A stretch of 25,545 bases of DNA from Bacteroidota bacterium (GCA_023430465.1 JAEZAM010000056.1:1-25545); one strand, 5' to 3'; positions 6,928 to 15,139 are shown, counted from the stretch's first letter. Made by a program: numbers and translations. The notes: generated from the sequence alone by a model not told the origin.

Positions 6928-7524
6928 ATGAGCAAACAGATCAATTATATCCGATCAACGGCCGTGCCGCTTAATATCGAAAACGTCGACACGGACCAGA
7001 TCATACCTGCCCGGTTCCTCAAAGCAACCAGCCGCGAAGGATTTGGAAAAAACCTGTTCCGCGACTGGCGTTATGAGAATGGAGATGAGTTAGCCCCAAG
7101 GCAGGATTTTCCGCTGAACGATCCGCGGTACAAAGGCAGTATCCTGGTGGCGGCAAAGAATTTTGGGTGTGGCTCCAGTCGCGAACATGCGGCCTGGGCC
7201 ATCAAGGATGCAGGTTTTGACGTAGTTGTCAGCAGTTTCTTCGCGGATATTTTTAAAAATAATTCCCTGAATAATTTCCTGCTCCCCGTTACGGTGAGCG
7301 AGTCATTCCTGGAAAAGATCTTTTCGGCAATAGCAAAAGATGCAGAAGCCATCATTATCGTGGATCTGCCCTCTCAAACAATCACCATTGAAGCAACAGG
7401 CGAATCGGAATCATTCGATATCAATGATTATAAGAAAACCTGTCTCCTCAATGGCTATGACGATATCGATTACCTGCTCAGCATCACGGAAGAGATCACA
7501 GGATTTGAACAACAAAGAAGTTAA
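6928..7524 (+). CDS. leuD: 3-isopropylmalate dehydratase small subunit
   Basis: A 198-residue LeuD (E. coli: 201), the swivelling-domain partner of LeuC in isopropylmalate isomerase. The signature NVDTDQIIPARFL (19-31) opens the domain, and NFGCGSSREHAAWAI (78-92) is the conserved substrate-binding loop with the Ser-Arg-Glu-His core. The start codon lies 2 bp after the leuC stop, so translation is probably coupled. leuB follows after 18 bp. The gene is intact with nothing unusual. Confidence 0.97.
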   Translation: MSKQINYIRSTAVPLNIENVDTDQIIPARFLKATSREGFGKNLFRDWRYENGDELAPRQDFPLNDPRYKGSILVAAKNFGCGSSREHAAWAIKDAGFDVVVSSFFADIFKNNSLNNFLLPVTVSESFLEKIFSAIAKDAEAIIIVDLPSQTITIEATGESESFDINDYKKTCLLNGYDDIDYLLSITEEITGFEQQRS

Positions 7525-7542
7525 CGAGCGCAAATACAACCA

Positions 7543-8658
7543 ATGAAAAAGAAAATAGCCGTAATAGAAGGCGATGGGATCGGCCCCGAAGTAACCAGGC
7601 AATCGGTGCGTGTACTGAATGCCATAGCTGAATGTTTCAATCATGAATTCGAATATACTTATTGCCTGATGGGTGCGGTGGCCATTGACAAGACCGGCAA
7701 TCCGCTTCCTGACGAAACGATCGAAGTCTGCCTGAACAGTGACGCCATTCTTTTCGGCGCCATTGGCGATCCAAAATATGACAACGATCCGACTGCCAAA
7801 GTGCGGCCCGAACAGGGCCTCCTCAAACTCAGGAAGTCGCTGCAGCTTTTTGCCAACATACGGCCCGTCAATACTTATACAGCGCTGCATCATCTTTCGC
7901 CATTGAAGAGCAAGAACATCGAGGGTGTGGATTTTGTGATCTTCCGTGAACTCACCGGCGGCATTTATTTTGGAAAAAAAGAAACCAACGAGTCGGGCAC
8001 CACTGCTACAGACGACTGTACCTATACCCGCGACGAAATTGAACGCATAGCTCAGCTTGCCTTTGAATCAGCCGGCAAACGACGCAACAAGCTCACGCTG
8101 GTAGATAAGGCCAATGTGCTGGAAACATCCAGGCTCTGGCGCAAGGTAGTGCAGGATATGGCGGCGGATTACCCGGCTGTTGCGGTTGACTACATGTTTG
8201 TAGACAACGCTGCTATGCAGATCATCCTGAACCCGAAACAATTTGATGTGGTCCTGACGGAGAACATGTTTGGTGATATTATCAGCGATGAAGCAAGTGT
8301 GATCAGTGGCTCTCTTGGCCTGCTGCCTTCTGCCTCCATCGGCAGCGGATCTGCCCTCTTCGAACCTATTCATGGATCATATCCGCAAGCCGCAGGTAAG
8401 GATATCGCAAACCCGTTGGGATCGATTCTTTCAGCCGCCATGTTGCTGGATCATTTTGGTCTGGGTGAAGAAGCAACGCTGGTGCGGGATGCGGTCAACT
8501 GGACATTGCAAAATGGTTTTGTTACAAAAGATATCGACCCGGTAAATTTTTATTTCACAGCAACCCTTGGCGAATTGATCAGTGACTACGTTGCTGGCAA
8601 AATACCAGGCTCTGTAAAACAGGAGAACATTGAACTGAGGAAGTCCACCATTATCTGA
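7543..8658 (+). CDS. leuB: 3-isopropylmalate dehydrogenase
   Basis: Oxidises and decarboxylates 3-isopropylmalate to 2-oxoisocaproate with NAD+, the last leucine-specific step before transamination. The 371-residue protein shows the family start IAVIEGDGIGPEV (5-17), substrate arginines in LRKSLQLFANIRP (96-108) and FRELTGGIYFG (134-144), Lys189 in VDKANVL, and the Mg-binding aspartates Asp221 (VDNAAM), Asp245 and Asp249 (NMFGDIISDEAS). The NAD loop reads HGSYPQAAGKDIANP (277-291), with Tyr-Pro-Gln where many LeuB have Ala-Pro-Asp. That loop variation does not change the call. It is the last gene of the leu operon and is followed by an imperfect hairpin and the ilv regulatory region. Confidence 0.96.
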   Translation: MKKKIAVIEGDGIGPEVTRQSVRVLNAIAECFNHEFEYTYCLMGAVAIDKTGNPLPDETIEVCLNSDAILFGAIGDPKYDNDPTAKVRPEQGLLKLRKSLQLFANIRPVNTYTALHHLSPLKSKNIEGVDFVIFRELTGGIYFGKKETNESGTTATDDCTYTRDEIERIAQLAFESAGKRRNKLTLVDKANVLETSRLWRKVVQDMAADYPAVAVDYMFVDNAAMQIILNPKQFDVVLTENMFGDIISDEASVISGSLGLLPSASIGSGSALFEPIHGSYPQAAGKDIANPLGSILSAAMLLDHFGLGEEATLVRDAVNWTLQNGFVTKDIDPVNFYFTATLGELISDYVAGKIPGSVKQENIELRKSTII

Positions 8659-8706
8659 TAAGCATCCATCCGCCCGAGAAACCCAGCTCTTTTTATTTAA
8701 ATAATA

Positions 8707-8738
8707 CAGGAATTTTTACCGAACCATGAAAACTCCTG
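8707..8738 (+). terminator. Imperfect hairpin after leuB (weak terminator candidate)
   Basis: CAGGAATTTT (8707-8716) pairs with AAAACTCCTG (8729-8738): nine pairs with one A/C mismatch and a 12-nt loop. It is followed by TTTGATTATT rather than a clean T-run, so termination would be partial. The following TTTG is also the putative -33 element of the ilv promoter, so the hairpin may separate leu from ilv transcription. Confidence 0.4.
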
Positions 8739-8769
8739 TTTGATTATTCAACCGGCGGGTGTATATTTA
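8739..8769 (+). promoter_or_regulatory. Promoter for the ilv leader and ilvEDBNCA
   Basis: TTTG (8739-8742), exactly 19 bp, then TATATTTA (8762-8769). This matches the Bacteroidota sigma consensus TTTG-N19-TAnnTTTG with a single mismatch in the last base. The start site would be near 8776, giving a short 5' UTR of about 10 bp before the leader-peptide ATG at 8786 and about 180 nt of leader RNA before ilvE. Confidence 0.65.
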
Positions 8770-8785
8770 CAACAGTACACTCTTC

Positions 8786-8890
8786 ATGCGTAATAATAAC
8801 ACACATATCGTTTCCGGCTTGTTACAGGTGATTATCGTGGTGGTGATTATTATTATTCCAATTGCGCATGGAGGTGGAACCTGTATCTGA
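8786..8890 (+). CDS. ilv operon leader peptide (34 aa)
   Basis: A 34-codon ORF too short for routine gene finders. Its core, codons 12-26, reads LLQVIIVVVIIIIPI: 13 of 15 residues are Leu, Val or Ile, and 16 of 34 over the whole peptide. There are three consecutive GTG and four consecutive ATT codons. The ilvL leader of E. coli, as I recall it, has the same arrangement (LLRVISLVVISVVVIIIPP), including the Pro after the Ile run. The stop codon lies 21 bp before an intrinsic terminator that immediately precedes ilvE. The product should have no function of its own: ribosome progress over its codons senses charged tRNA-Leu, tRNA-Val and tRNA-Ile. No Shine-Dalgarno sequence is seen, as usual in this phylum. 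Functionally this is an ilvL analogue. Confidence 0.88.
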   Translation: MRNNNTHIVSGLLQVIIVVVIIIIPIAHGGGTCI

Positions 8891-8923
8891 TAAATCGAAT
8901 AAATTAAATACAACCCGCCTCCA
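8823..8923 (+). promoter_or_regulatory. Attenuator antiterminator and protector stems
   Basis: Two alternative pairings are visible in the leader RNA. Segment 2 (8869-8877, TGGAGGTGG, codons 28-31) pairs with segment 3 (8915-8923, CCGCCTCCA) through 9 bp with one G-U; this uses the 5' arm of the terminator and so excludes it. Segment 1 (8823-8829, TACAGGT, codons 13-15) pairs perfectly over 7 bp with 8879-8885 (ACCTGTA), directly beside segment 2, and would cross the antiterminator as a pseudoknot. A ribosome stalled within the Leu/Val/Ile codons blocks 1:2 and leaves 2:3 free, giving read-through. A ribosome reaching the stop codon at 8888 covers segment 2, so termination follows. The pairings were found by eye; no energy was computed. 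Confidence 0.75.
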
Positions 8924-8941
8924 AAAGGCGGGTTTTTTTTT
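8912..8941 (+). terminator. Attenuator terminator before ilvE
   Basis: AACCCGCCT (8912-8920) pairs with AGGCGGGTT (8926-8934) around a CCAAA loop, and nine T residues follow from 8933. It is a strong intrinsic terminator placed between the leader stop codon (8890) and the ilvE ATG (8957). Its position upstream of ilvE, instead of at an operon end, is the mark of an attenuator. Confidence 0.92.
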
Positions 8942-8956
8942 GCGCAAAATAGTCTC

Positions 8957-9865
8957 ATGGCATCCTATTATAATGAACATACGATCATCTGGCATAATGG
9001 CCAATTTGTAAAAGCCTCGGAGGCAAGGATAGATCTGTACAGCCAATCGCTGCACTATGGCTATTCAGTCTTTGAAGGCATAAGAGCCTACCGGACAGAG
9101 AGTGGGGAAACAAAGATCTTTAAGGCTACCGAGCACTACGACCGCTTGCGTGCCTCTGCTGACGCACTGAACATACCCTACCATTGGAGCACAGCCGAGT
9201 TGATTGCAGTGACATACGAAGTCCTGTCGCGTAACAGCTTCAGTGATGCTTATATCAGGCCCGTCGTTTATGCACCGGCCAACATGAGTTTCAACAGGAA
9301 CAGTGAATCATACCTTGTCATTGAGGCCTGGGAAATGCAGCCGTTCCTTGGAGACAAATTGCTTCGGGTAAAGCTATCATCATTTCAACGACCAAACCCA
9401 CAGGGCTTTCGGATACACGCAAAGGCAGGTGGCCACTATGTCAACTCGATCCTTGCCAGCCAGGAAGCAAAAGCGGCAGGATATGATGAAGCCTTGCTTA
9501 CAGACGTGCACGGGTATGTTGCAGAAGGACCCGGAGCCAACCTCTTCCTGGAAAAAGATGGAAAACTTATAACGCCTTCAACGGGTAATATCTTACCCGG
9601 CATCACACGGGCAACCGTCATCGAACTATGCCGCGAAATGGAAATTCCCTGTGAAGAGCGAAAGGTGACCGTGCAGGAACTACTCCGTGCCGACGCCGTA
9701 TTTTATTGCGGCACAGCAGCAGAGATCATCGGATGGGAAAGCCTCGATGACATGGTTTTGCGGATGGATTGGGATAAAACATACAGCCGAAGAATCCAAC
9801 AGGCATATAAATCACTGGTAACAGAAAAACAACCGGTAGCGCACAGCAAAGCGATACCTGCGTAA
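8957..9865 (+). CDS. ilvE: Branched-chain amino acid aminotransferase
   Basis: PLP-dependent fold type IV transaminase. It performs the last step for Val, Ile and Leu, using glutamate as amino donor. The protein has 302 residues (E. coli IlvE: 309). Motifs visible are LHYGYSVFEGIRAYRT (32-47), the Schiff-base Lys156 in HAKAGGHYVNS, the Glu190 region VAEGPGANLF (188-197) and the phosphate-binding LPGITRATVIELC (213-225). D-amino-acid transaminase and ADC lyase share the fold, but the sequence around Lys156 and the operon context favour BCAT. The ATG lies 15 bp after the attenuator T-run, so expression depends on read-through. ilvD begins 8 bp downstream. Confidence 0.95.
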   Translation: MASYYNEHTIIWHNGQFVKASEARIDLYSQSLHYGYSVFEGIRAYRTESGETKIFKATEHYDRLRASADALNIPYHWSTAELIAVTYEVLSRNSFSDAYIRPVVYAPANMSFNRNSESYLVIEAWEMQPFLGDKLLRVKLSSFQRPNPQGFRIHAKAGGHYVNSILASQEAKAAGYDEALLTDVHGYVAEGPGANLFLEKDGKLITPSTGNILPGITRATVIELCREMEIPCEERKVTVQELLRADAVFYCGTAAEIIGWESLDDMVLRMDWDKTYSRRIQQAYKSLVTEKQPVAHSKAIPA

Positions 9866-9873
9866 CTATAACA

Positions 9874-11556
9874 ATGAACGAACTGAACAGATACTCGAAG
9901 ACGATCACCCAGGACCCGACTCAACCTGCCGCCCAGGCCATGCTCTATGGCATCGGCCTGACCGAAGAAGACCTGGACAAGCCACAGGTAGGCATTGCGA
10001 GCATGGGCTATGATGGAAACACGTGCAACATGCACCTGAATGACCTGGCAAAGACAGTAAAACAATCTACCTGGGACAATGACCTTGTAGGCTTGATCTT
10101 TAATACCATCGGAGTAAGCGATGGTATGAGTAATGGCACGGAAGGCATGCGTTATTCCCTCGTCAGCCGCGATATCATTGCTGATTCAATCGAGGCAGTA
10201 TGTGGCGCCCAGTATTATGACGCATTGATCGCCATTCCGGGTTGTGATAAGAATATGCCCGGCAGTGTCATCGCGATGGCAAGACTGGACCGACCGGCGA
10301 TCATGGTATATGGAGGAACGATCGCCCCCGGTCAGTACAAGGGTGAAGACCTGAATATCATTTCAGCATTTGAAGCCCTCGGCAAAAAACTTGCAGGCGA
10401 ACTGACAGACGAGGATTTCAAAGGGATCGTTCGCCACAGTTGCCCCGGAGCCGGTGCCTGCGGCGGAATGTACACAGCCAACACCATGGCTGCAGCCATC
10501 GAAGCACTGGGCATGAGTCTACCCTACTCATCTTCAAATCCTGCGTTGAGTGAGGAGAAACAAAAGGAATGTGCTGCAGCCGGGAAGGCAATCCGCTTAC
10601 TGCTGGAAAAAGATATCCGCCCCTCATCGATCATGACGAGGAAGGCATTTGAAAATGCTGTTACAGTGATCATGGTGCTTGGTGGCAGCACAAATGCGGT
10701 ATTGCACCTCATAGCCATGGCCCGCAGCATCGGTGTATCATTTACGCAGGATGACTTCCAGGCCATCAGTGATAAAACCCCGGTGCTTGCAGATTTCAAA
10801 CCATCGGGCAAATACCTGATGCAGGATCTTCATCAGTATGGCGGCGTACCTGCTGTGATGAAATACCTGCTGAGCAAAGGGATGCTTCATGGTGACTGCC
10901 TCACTGTTACCGGCAAAACGCTCGCCGAGAACCTCGCTGAAGCACCATCATTGGATTTCACCAAACAAAATATCATACTTCCCATCGAAAGGCCTCTCAA
11001 AGCCACCGGTCATCTCCAGATACTATATGGTAACCTGGCAAGCAAGGGCAGTGTTGCAAAAATCTCAGGTAAAGAAGGTGAGCGGTTCTCAGGCCCGGCG
11101 CGCGTATTTGATGGTGAGTTTGAACTGATAAACGGCATCAACTCCGGTAAGATAAAAGCAGGAGACGTAGTCGTGATCCGCAACGTAGGTCCGAAAGGCG
11201 CACCCGGCATGCCTGAAATGCTGAAGCCAACCTCTGCCATTATCGGTGCAGGCCTCGGCAAATCAATTGCCCTGATCACCGACGGCCGCTTCAGTGGCGG
11301 TACGCACGGCTTTGTGGTAGGTCATATTACGCCGGAGGCATTTGAAGGCGGGCTGATCGCGTTTGTGGAAGACAATGACCTTATCGAAATCGACGCCACG
11401 AATAACCGGATCGATCTCCGTGTAACTGACGAGGAGATTGCACGCCGTAAAGCACAGTGGACAAAACCCGCATTGAAAGCGAAAAAAGGCATCCTGTTCA
11501 AATACGCCATGCATGTGAAGGATGCAAGTGAAGGATGCGTAACAGATGAAGCTTAA
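9874..11556 (+). CDS. ilvD: Dihydroxy-acid dehydratase
   Basis: Dehydrates 2,3-dihydroxy-isovalerate and 2,3-dihydroxy-3-methylvalerate to the 2-oxo acids, the third common step of Val and Ile synthesis. The protein has 560 residues. The Fe-S ligands are Cys51 (GNTCNMHL), Cys124 (PGCDKNMPG) and Cys196 (GAGACGGMYTANTM); the three-cysteine pattern and the shorter length suit the [2Fe-2S] type, whereas the [4Fe-4S] E. coli enzyme is about 616 residues. GRFSGGTHGFVVGH (471-484) carries the catalytic serine, Ser474. The related sugar-acid dehydratase EDD is excluded by the operon and by the substrate-loop sequence. ilvB follows after 20 bp. Confidence 0.96.
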   Translation: MNELNRYSKTITQDPTQPAAQAMLYGIGLTEEDLDKPQVGIASMGYDGNTCNMHLNDLAKTVKQSTWDNDLVGLIFNTIGVSDGMSNGTEGMRYSLVSRDIIADSIEAVCGAQYYDALIAIPGCDKNMPGSVIAMARLDRPAIMVYGGTIAPGQYKGEDLNIISAFEALGKKLAGELTDEDFKGIVRHSCPGAGACGGMYTANTMAAAIEALGMSLPYSSSNPALSEEKQKECAAAGKAIRLLLEKDIRPSSIMTRKAFENAVTVIMVLGGSTNAVLHLIAMARSIGVSFTQDDFQAISDKTPVLADFKPSGKYLMQDLHQYGGVPAVMKYLLSKGMLHGDCLTVTGKTLAENLAEAPSLDFTKQNIILPIERPLKATGHLQILYGNLASKGSVAKISGKEGERFSGPARVFDGEFELINGINSGKIKAGDVVVIRNVGPKGAPGMPEMLKPTSAIIGAGLGKSIALITDGRFSGGTHGFVVGHITPEAFEGGLIAFVEDNDLIEIDATNNRIDLRVTDEEIARRKAQWTKPALKAKKGILFKYAMHVKDASEGCVTDEA

Positions 11557-11576
11557 CGAAAGAAATAACTAATTCC

Positions 11577-13331
11577 ATGGAAACATTACAGACCATTCCC
11601 GCAGCACGTCCCAAGGCCTTGCCCATTACTGAGAATATCAGTGGCAGTGAGGCTGTGTTAAAAGCGTTGATTGCCGAGAATGCGGAGATCGTATTCGGTT
11701 ATCCTGGCGGAGCGATCATGCCGATCTATGATGCGTTGTATGACTATACAGACCGCATCAATCATATTCTCGTACGGCACGAGCAGGGCGCCATCCACGC
11801 CGCCCAGGGCTTTGCCCGAACAAGCGGTAAAGTAGGCGTGGTATTCGCCACAAGTGGACCAGGTGCAACCAACCTGGTGACCGGGCTGGCAGATGCCATG
11901 ATCGATTCCACGCCGGTTGTCTGTATCACCGGGCAGGTATTTGCACACCTGTTGGGAACAGATGCATTCCAGGAAACAGATGTGATCAATATTACCACAC
12001 CTGTAACCAAATGGAATTACCAGGTAACCGACGCAACAGAGATACCCGCAGTACTCGCGAAAGCGTTTTACATAGCCGGTAGCGGAAGACCCGGGCCGGT
12101 ACTGATCGATATCACCAAGAATGCGCAACTGCAGAAATTTGATTTTACCGGGTATCAAAAATGCACCCACATCCGCAGCTATCGCCCTAAACCGATCGTG
12201 AGAAAACAATACATAGAAGAAGCAGCAAAACTGATCAACAGTGCAGAGCGACCCTTCGTTGTATTCGGGCAGGGTGTTATCCTCGGCAAAGCAGAGAAAG
12301 AATTTTTACGCTTCATCGAGAAAGCAGGCATACCTGCAGCCTGGACCATCCTGGGCATGAGCGCAATTCCTACAGATCATCCACTAGCGGTGGGCATGCT
12401 GGGCATGCATGGAAACTATGGTCCCAATGTATTGACCAACGAATGTGATGTATTGATAGCAATCGGTATGCGGTTCGATGACCGCGTCACGGGCCGGCTG
12501 GATAAATACGCGAAGCAGGCAAAGATCATCCACCTTGATATCGATCCGGCAGAGATCGATAAGAATGTGAAAACTGCTGTCCCGGTCTGGGGTGATTGCC
12601 GCGAGACATTGCCGATGCTTACTGAGCTTGTAGAACAAAAAGTATATCCCCAGTGGCTGGAGCGGTTTCACCAGCACCGTGAAGAGGAAGAAGCAAAGGT
12701 GATCCGCCCGGAAATGAACCCGGAAACGGATATCATGACCATGGCAGAGGTAATCAGGGAGTTGAATCTGCTCACCCGCGGCGAAGCGATCATCGTAACG
12801 GATGTGGGCCAGCACCAGATGGTGGCCTGCCGGTATGCACAATTCAATCGCAGCAAAAGTAATATCACCAGCGGCGGCCTCGGTACTATGGGATACGCAT
12901 TGCCCGCAGCTATCGGCGCAGCTTATGGCGACAATTCAAGGCCTACCATTGCCATCATCGGTGATGGCGGTTTCCAGATGACACTCCAGGAACTGGGCAC
13001 GATCATGCAATTCCGGCCAAAAGTGAAGATCATCATACTAAATAACCAGTTCCTCGGTATGGTGCGGCAATGGCAGCAGCTTTTCCACGAAAAACGCTAT
13101 TCATTTGTCGACATCACCAGCCCCGATTTCGTACTGGTGGCAAAAGGATTTGGTATACCGGGAAAAAGTATCAGCGAGCGTGGGGACCTGGTAACGGCAC
13201 TTCGTGAAATGCTGGAGAACGATGGAAGCTACCTGCTCGAAGTGATGGTGGGAAAAGAGAACAATGTGTTCCCCATGGTTCCCCAGGGCCGCGGTGTAGC
13301 GGAGATCATTCTTTCGAAAGACGAACTATGA
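11577..13331 (+). CDS. ilvB: Acetolactate synthase (AHAS) large catalytic subunit
   Basis: ThDP- and FAD-dependent acetohydroxyacid synthase. It joins two pyruvates, or pyruvate and 2-oxobutyrate, in the first common step. The protein has 584 residues with the three standard domains: the Pyr domain (about 22-190) with GYPGGAIMPIYDAL and catalytic Glu69 in RHEQGA; the FAD/central domain (about 210-350) with GMRFDDRVTG; and the PP domain (about 390-565) with the ThDP/Mg motif GDGGFQM...ILNN (462-490). Trp499 in VRQWQQLF is the conserved residue of the herbicide site typical of anabolic AHAS, and separates it from catabolic AlsS-type enzymes. The regulatory subunit gene ilvN follows after a 47-bp gap. 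Confidence 0.97.
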   Translation: METLQTIPAARPKALPITENISGSEAVLKALIAENAEIVFGYPGGAIMPIYDALYDYTDRINHILVRHEQGAIHAAQGFARTSGKVGVVFATSGPGATNLVTGLADAMIDSTPVVCITGQVFAHLLGTDAFQETDVINITTPVTKWNYQVTDATEIPAVLAKAFYIAGSGRPGPVLIDITKNAQLQKFDFTGYQKCTHIRSYRPKPIVRKQYIEEAAKLINSAERPFVVFGQGVILGKAEKEFLRFIEKAGIPAAWTILGMSAIPTDHPLAVGMLGMHGNYGPNVLTNECDVLIAIGMRFDDRVTGRLDKYAKQAKIIHLDIDPAEIDKNVKTAVPVWGDCRETLPMLTELVEQKVYPQWLERFHQHREEEEAKVIRPEMNPETDIMTMAEVIRELNLLTRGEAIIVTDVGQHQMVACRYAQFNRSKSNITSGGLGTMGYALPAAIGAAYGDNSRPTIAIIGDGGFQMTLQELGTIMQFRPKVKIIILNNQFLGMVRQWQQLFHEKRYSFVDITSPDFVLVAKGFGIPGKSISERGDLVTALREMLENDGSYLLEVMVGKENNVFPMVPQGRGVAEIILSKDEL

Positions 13332-13378
13332 ATCTGAGGTTGAGGTTGAGTTTTCAGTTTTGATTTTTAAGTTTTTTT

Positions 13379-13966
13379 ATGAAACAGGAATATACCATAA
13401 CAGTTTACACGGAGAACCAGATCGGTCTGCTGAACCGCATTGCGATCATTTTTTCCCGGAGAAAGATCAATATCGAAAGCCTGAATACCTCTCCTTCCGA
13501 AGTGGACAGCGTACACCGCTTTACGATCGTCATCAACGAAACAGAAGAGGTGGTGCGCAAACTCTGCCGCCAGATCGAGAAGCAGGTGGAAGTATTGAAA
13601 GCCTATTACAATACACAGGATGAGATCGTGTGGCAGGAACTGGCGCTGTACAAAGTGCCTACCGACATCATTGCTGAATCCGTAAAAGTCGAAAGGCTGC
13701 TCCGTGAGCATGGGGCAAAAGCGGTGGTGATCCGTAAGGACTACACCGTATTCGAAGTGGCCGGGCACAGGGAAGAAACCGATAACCTCATTCGCGTGCT
13801 GGAGCCATACGGCCTGATCGAATTTGTAAGAAGCGCACGCGTAGCCATCATCAAGGACAGTGAAGGGTTTCACCAGAAGCTCCGTGAATTCGAATACCGT
13901 GAGCCAGGTGAAGAAGCCGCAGAGAACGAATACCTCAACGAAAATGAAAAGATATTCACCATGTAA
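13379..13966 (+). CDS. ilvN: Acetolactate synthase small regulatory subunit
   Basis: A 195-residue AHAS small subunit, which activates IlvB and confers end-product (chiefly valine) inhibition. The N-terminal ACT domain (about 4-78) contains TENQIGLLNRIAIIFSRRKI and the NIESL strand typical of IlvN/IlvH. The C-terminal AHAS-specific domain follows (about 85-175), with ELALYKV and a second ferredoxin-like unit ending GLIEFVRSARVAI. The last 20 residues are acidic and probably disordered. The length is more like IlvH (about 160) plus a tail than like the very short IlvN or IlvM. It follows ilvB by 47 bp of T-rich DNA containing a small gaggtt duplication. ilvC follows after 48 bp. Confidence 0.94.
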   Translation: MKQEYTITVYTENQIGLLNRIAIIFSRRKINIESLNTSPSEVDSVHRFTIVINETEEVVRKLCRQIEKQVEVLKAYYNTQDEIVWQELALYKVPTDIIAESVKVERLLREHGAKAVVIRKDYTVFEVAGHREETDNLIRVLEPYGLIEFVRSARVAIIKDSEGFHQKLREFEYREPGEEAAENEYLNENEKIFTM

Positions 13967-14014
13967 GGTGATGAAAATTGATAACCCAAGACCTAAACAT
14001 CTAAAACAAATACC

Positions 14015-15139
14015 ATGGCAAAGTTAAATTTCGGGGGCGTTGAAGAAAACGTTGTTACCCGCGAGGAATTCCCACTCAGCAAAGCGCAGGATGTGCTGAA
14101 GAATGAAACCGTAGCAGTAATCGGGTACGGCGTACAAGGCCCCGGCCAGGCCCTCAACCAGCGTGATAATGGCATCAACGTGATCGTTGGCCAGCGTAAG
14201 AATTCAAAAACATGGGATAAAGCCGTGAAAGACGGATTCGTTCCCGGCGAAACATTGTTTGAAATTGAAGAAGCACTGCAACGTGGTACCATCATCTGTT
14301 ACCTGCTCAGCGATGCAGCACAGATCGCACTTTGGCCAACGGTGGAAAAACTCCTTACTCCCGGCAAAGCTTTATACTTTTCTCATGGATTCGGTATCAC
14401 CTTCAATGATCAGACAGGCATCAAGCCGCCGGCTGGCGTGGATGTATTCCTTGTGGCGCCAAAAGGCTCAGGTACTTCGCTTCGTCGCATGTTCCTGCAG
14501 GGCCGCGGTCTGAACAGCTCTTATGCCATTTACCAGGATGCAACAGGCAAAGCATTTGAACGTGTTGTAGCCCTTGGCATCGCTGTCGGCAGCGGATACC
14601 TTTTCGAAACAGATTTCAAGAAAGAAGTTTACAGCGATCTTACCGGTGAACGCGGAACGCTCATGGGTGCCATACAGGGCATATTCGCTGCGCAGTACCA
14701 GGTGTTGCGCGATAACGGCCACAGCCCCAGCGAGGCATTCAACGAGACTGTTGAGGAACTCACGCAATCGCTCATGCCACTGGTGGCAGAGAACGGCATG
14801 GACTGGATGTATGCCAACTGCTCGACGACCGCACAACGCGGCGCGCTGGACTGGTGGAAAAAATTCCGTGACGCAACCGCGCCTGTTTTCCAGGAATTGT
14901 ATCAAAGCGTTGCCACTGGCAAAGAATCACAACGCTCCATCGATAGCAACAGTAAGTCAGACTATCGCGAGAAGCTGGAAGAAGAACTGAAAGAACTCCG
15001 CGAAAGTGAACTCTGGCAGGCAGGCAAGACGGTTAGAAGCCTGCGCCCGGAAAATCAAAAACCAGCCCCCGCTCCTGCTGAATCATCTACCAAGGATGTT
15101 TTCCGCAAACAGGCGCTCAAAGCTGAATCGATCGGCTAA
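14015..15139 (+). CDS. ilvC: Ketol-acid reductoisomerase (fungal-like class I form)
   Basis: Isomerises and reduces acetolactate or acetohydroxybutyrate with NAD(P)H and Mg, the second common step. The protein has 374 residues, with a Rossmann domain starting VAVIGYGVQGPGQALN (33-48). Arg61/Lys62/Ser64 in VGQRKNSKTW suggest phosphate (NADPH) recognition. His124 lies in FSHGFG; the Mg ligands are Asp208/Glu212 (SDLTGERG) and Glu244/Glu248 (FNETVEELTQS). The C-terminal part (about 205-347), ending KTVRSLRPENQ, matches my memory of yeast Ilv5 better than it matches typical 330-residue bacterial class I enzymes. A Pro/Ala-rich tail (349-374) is extra. ilvA begins 14 bp later. Confidence 0.95.
   Translation: MAKLNFGGVEENVVTREEFPLSKAQDVLKNETVAVIGYGVQGPGQALNQRDNGINVIVGQRKNSKTWDKAVKDGFVPGETLFEIEEALQRGTIICYLLSDAAQIALWPTVEKLLTPGKALYFSHGFGITFNDQTGIKPPAGVDVFLVAPKGSGTSLRRMFLQGRGLNSSYAIYQDATGKAFERVVALGIAVGSGYLFETDFKKEVYSDLTGERGTLMGAIQGIFAAQYQVLRDNGHSPSEAFNETVEELTQSLMPLVAENGMDWMYANCSTTAQRGALDWWKKFRDATAPVFQELYQSVATGKESQRSIDSNSKSDYREKLEEELKELRESELWQAGKTVRSLRPENQKPAPAPAESSTKDVFRKQALKAESIG

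Noticed and set aside
8767..9055. Two minus-strand small open frames across the leuB-ilvE gap
   Set aside because: They are antisense to the leader peptide and attenuator. The plus strand has promoter, BCAA-rich ORF, terminator and antiterminator in order, which the minus strand lacks.
13332..13378. Possible regulatory gap between ilvB and ilvN
   Set aside because: Only a small gaggtt duplication followed by T-rich sequence. No hairpin or leader ORF; probably a plain intercistronic spacer.
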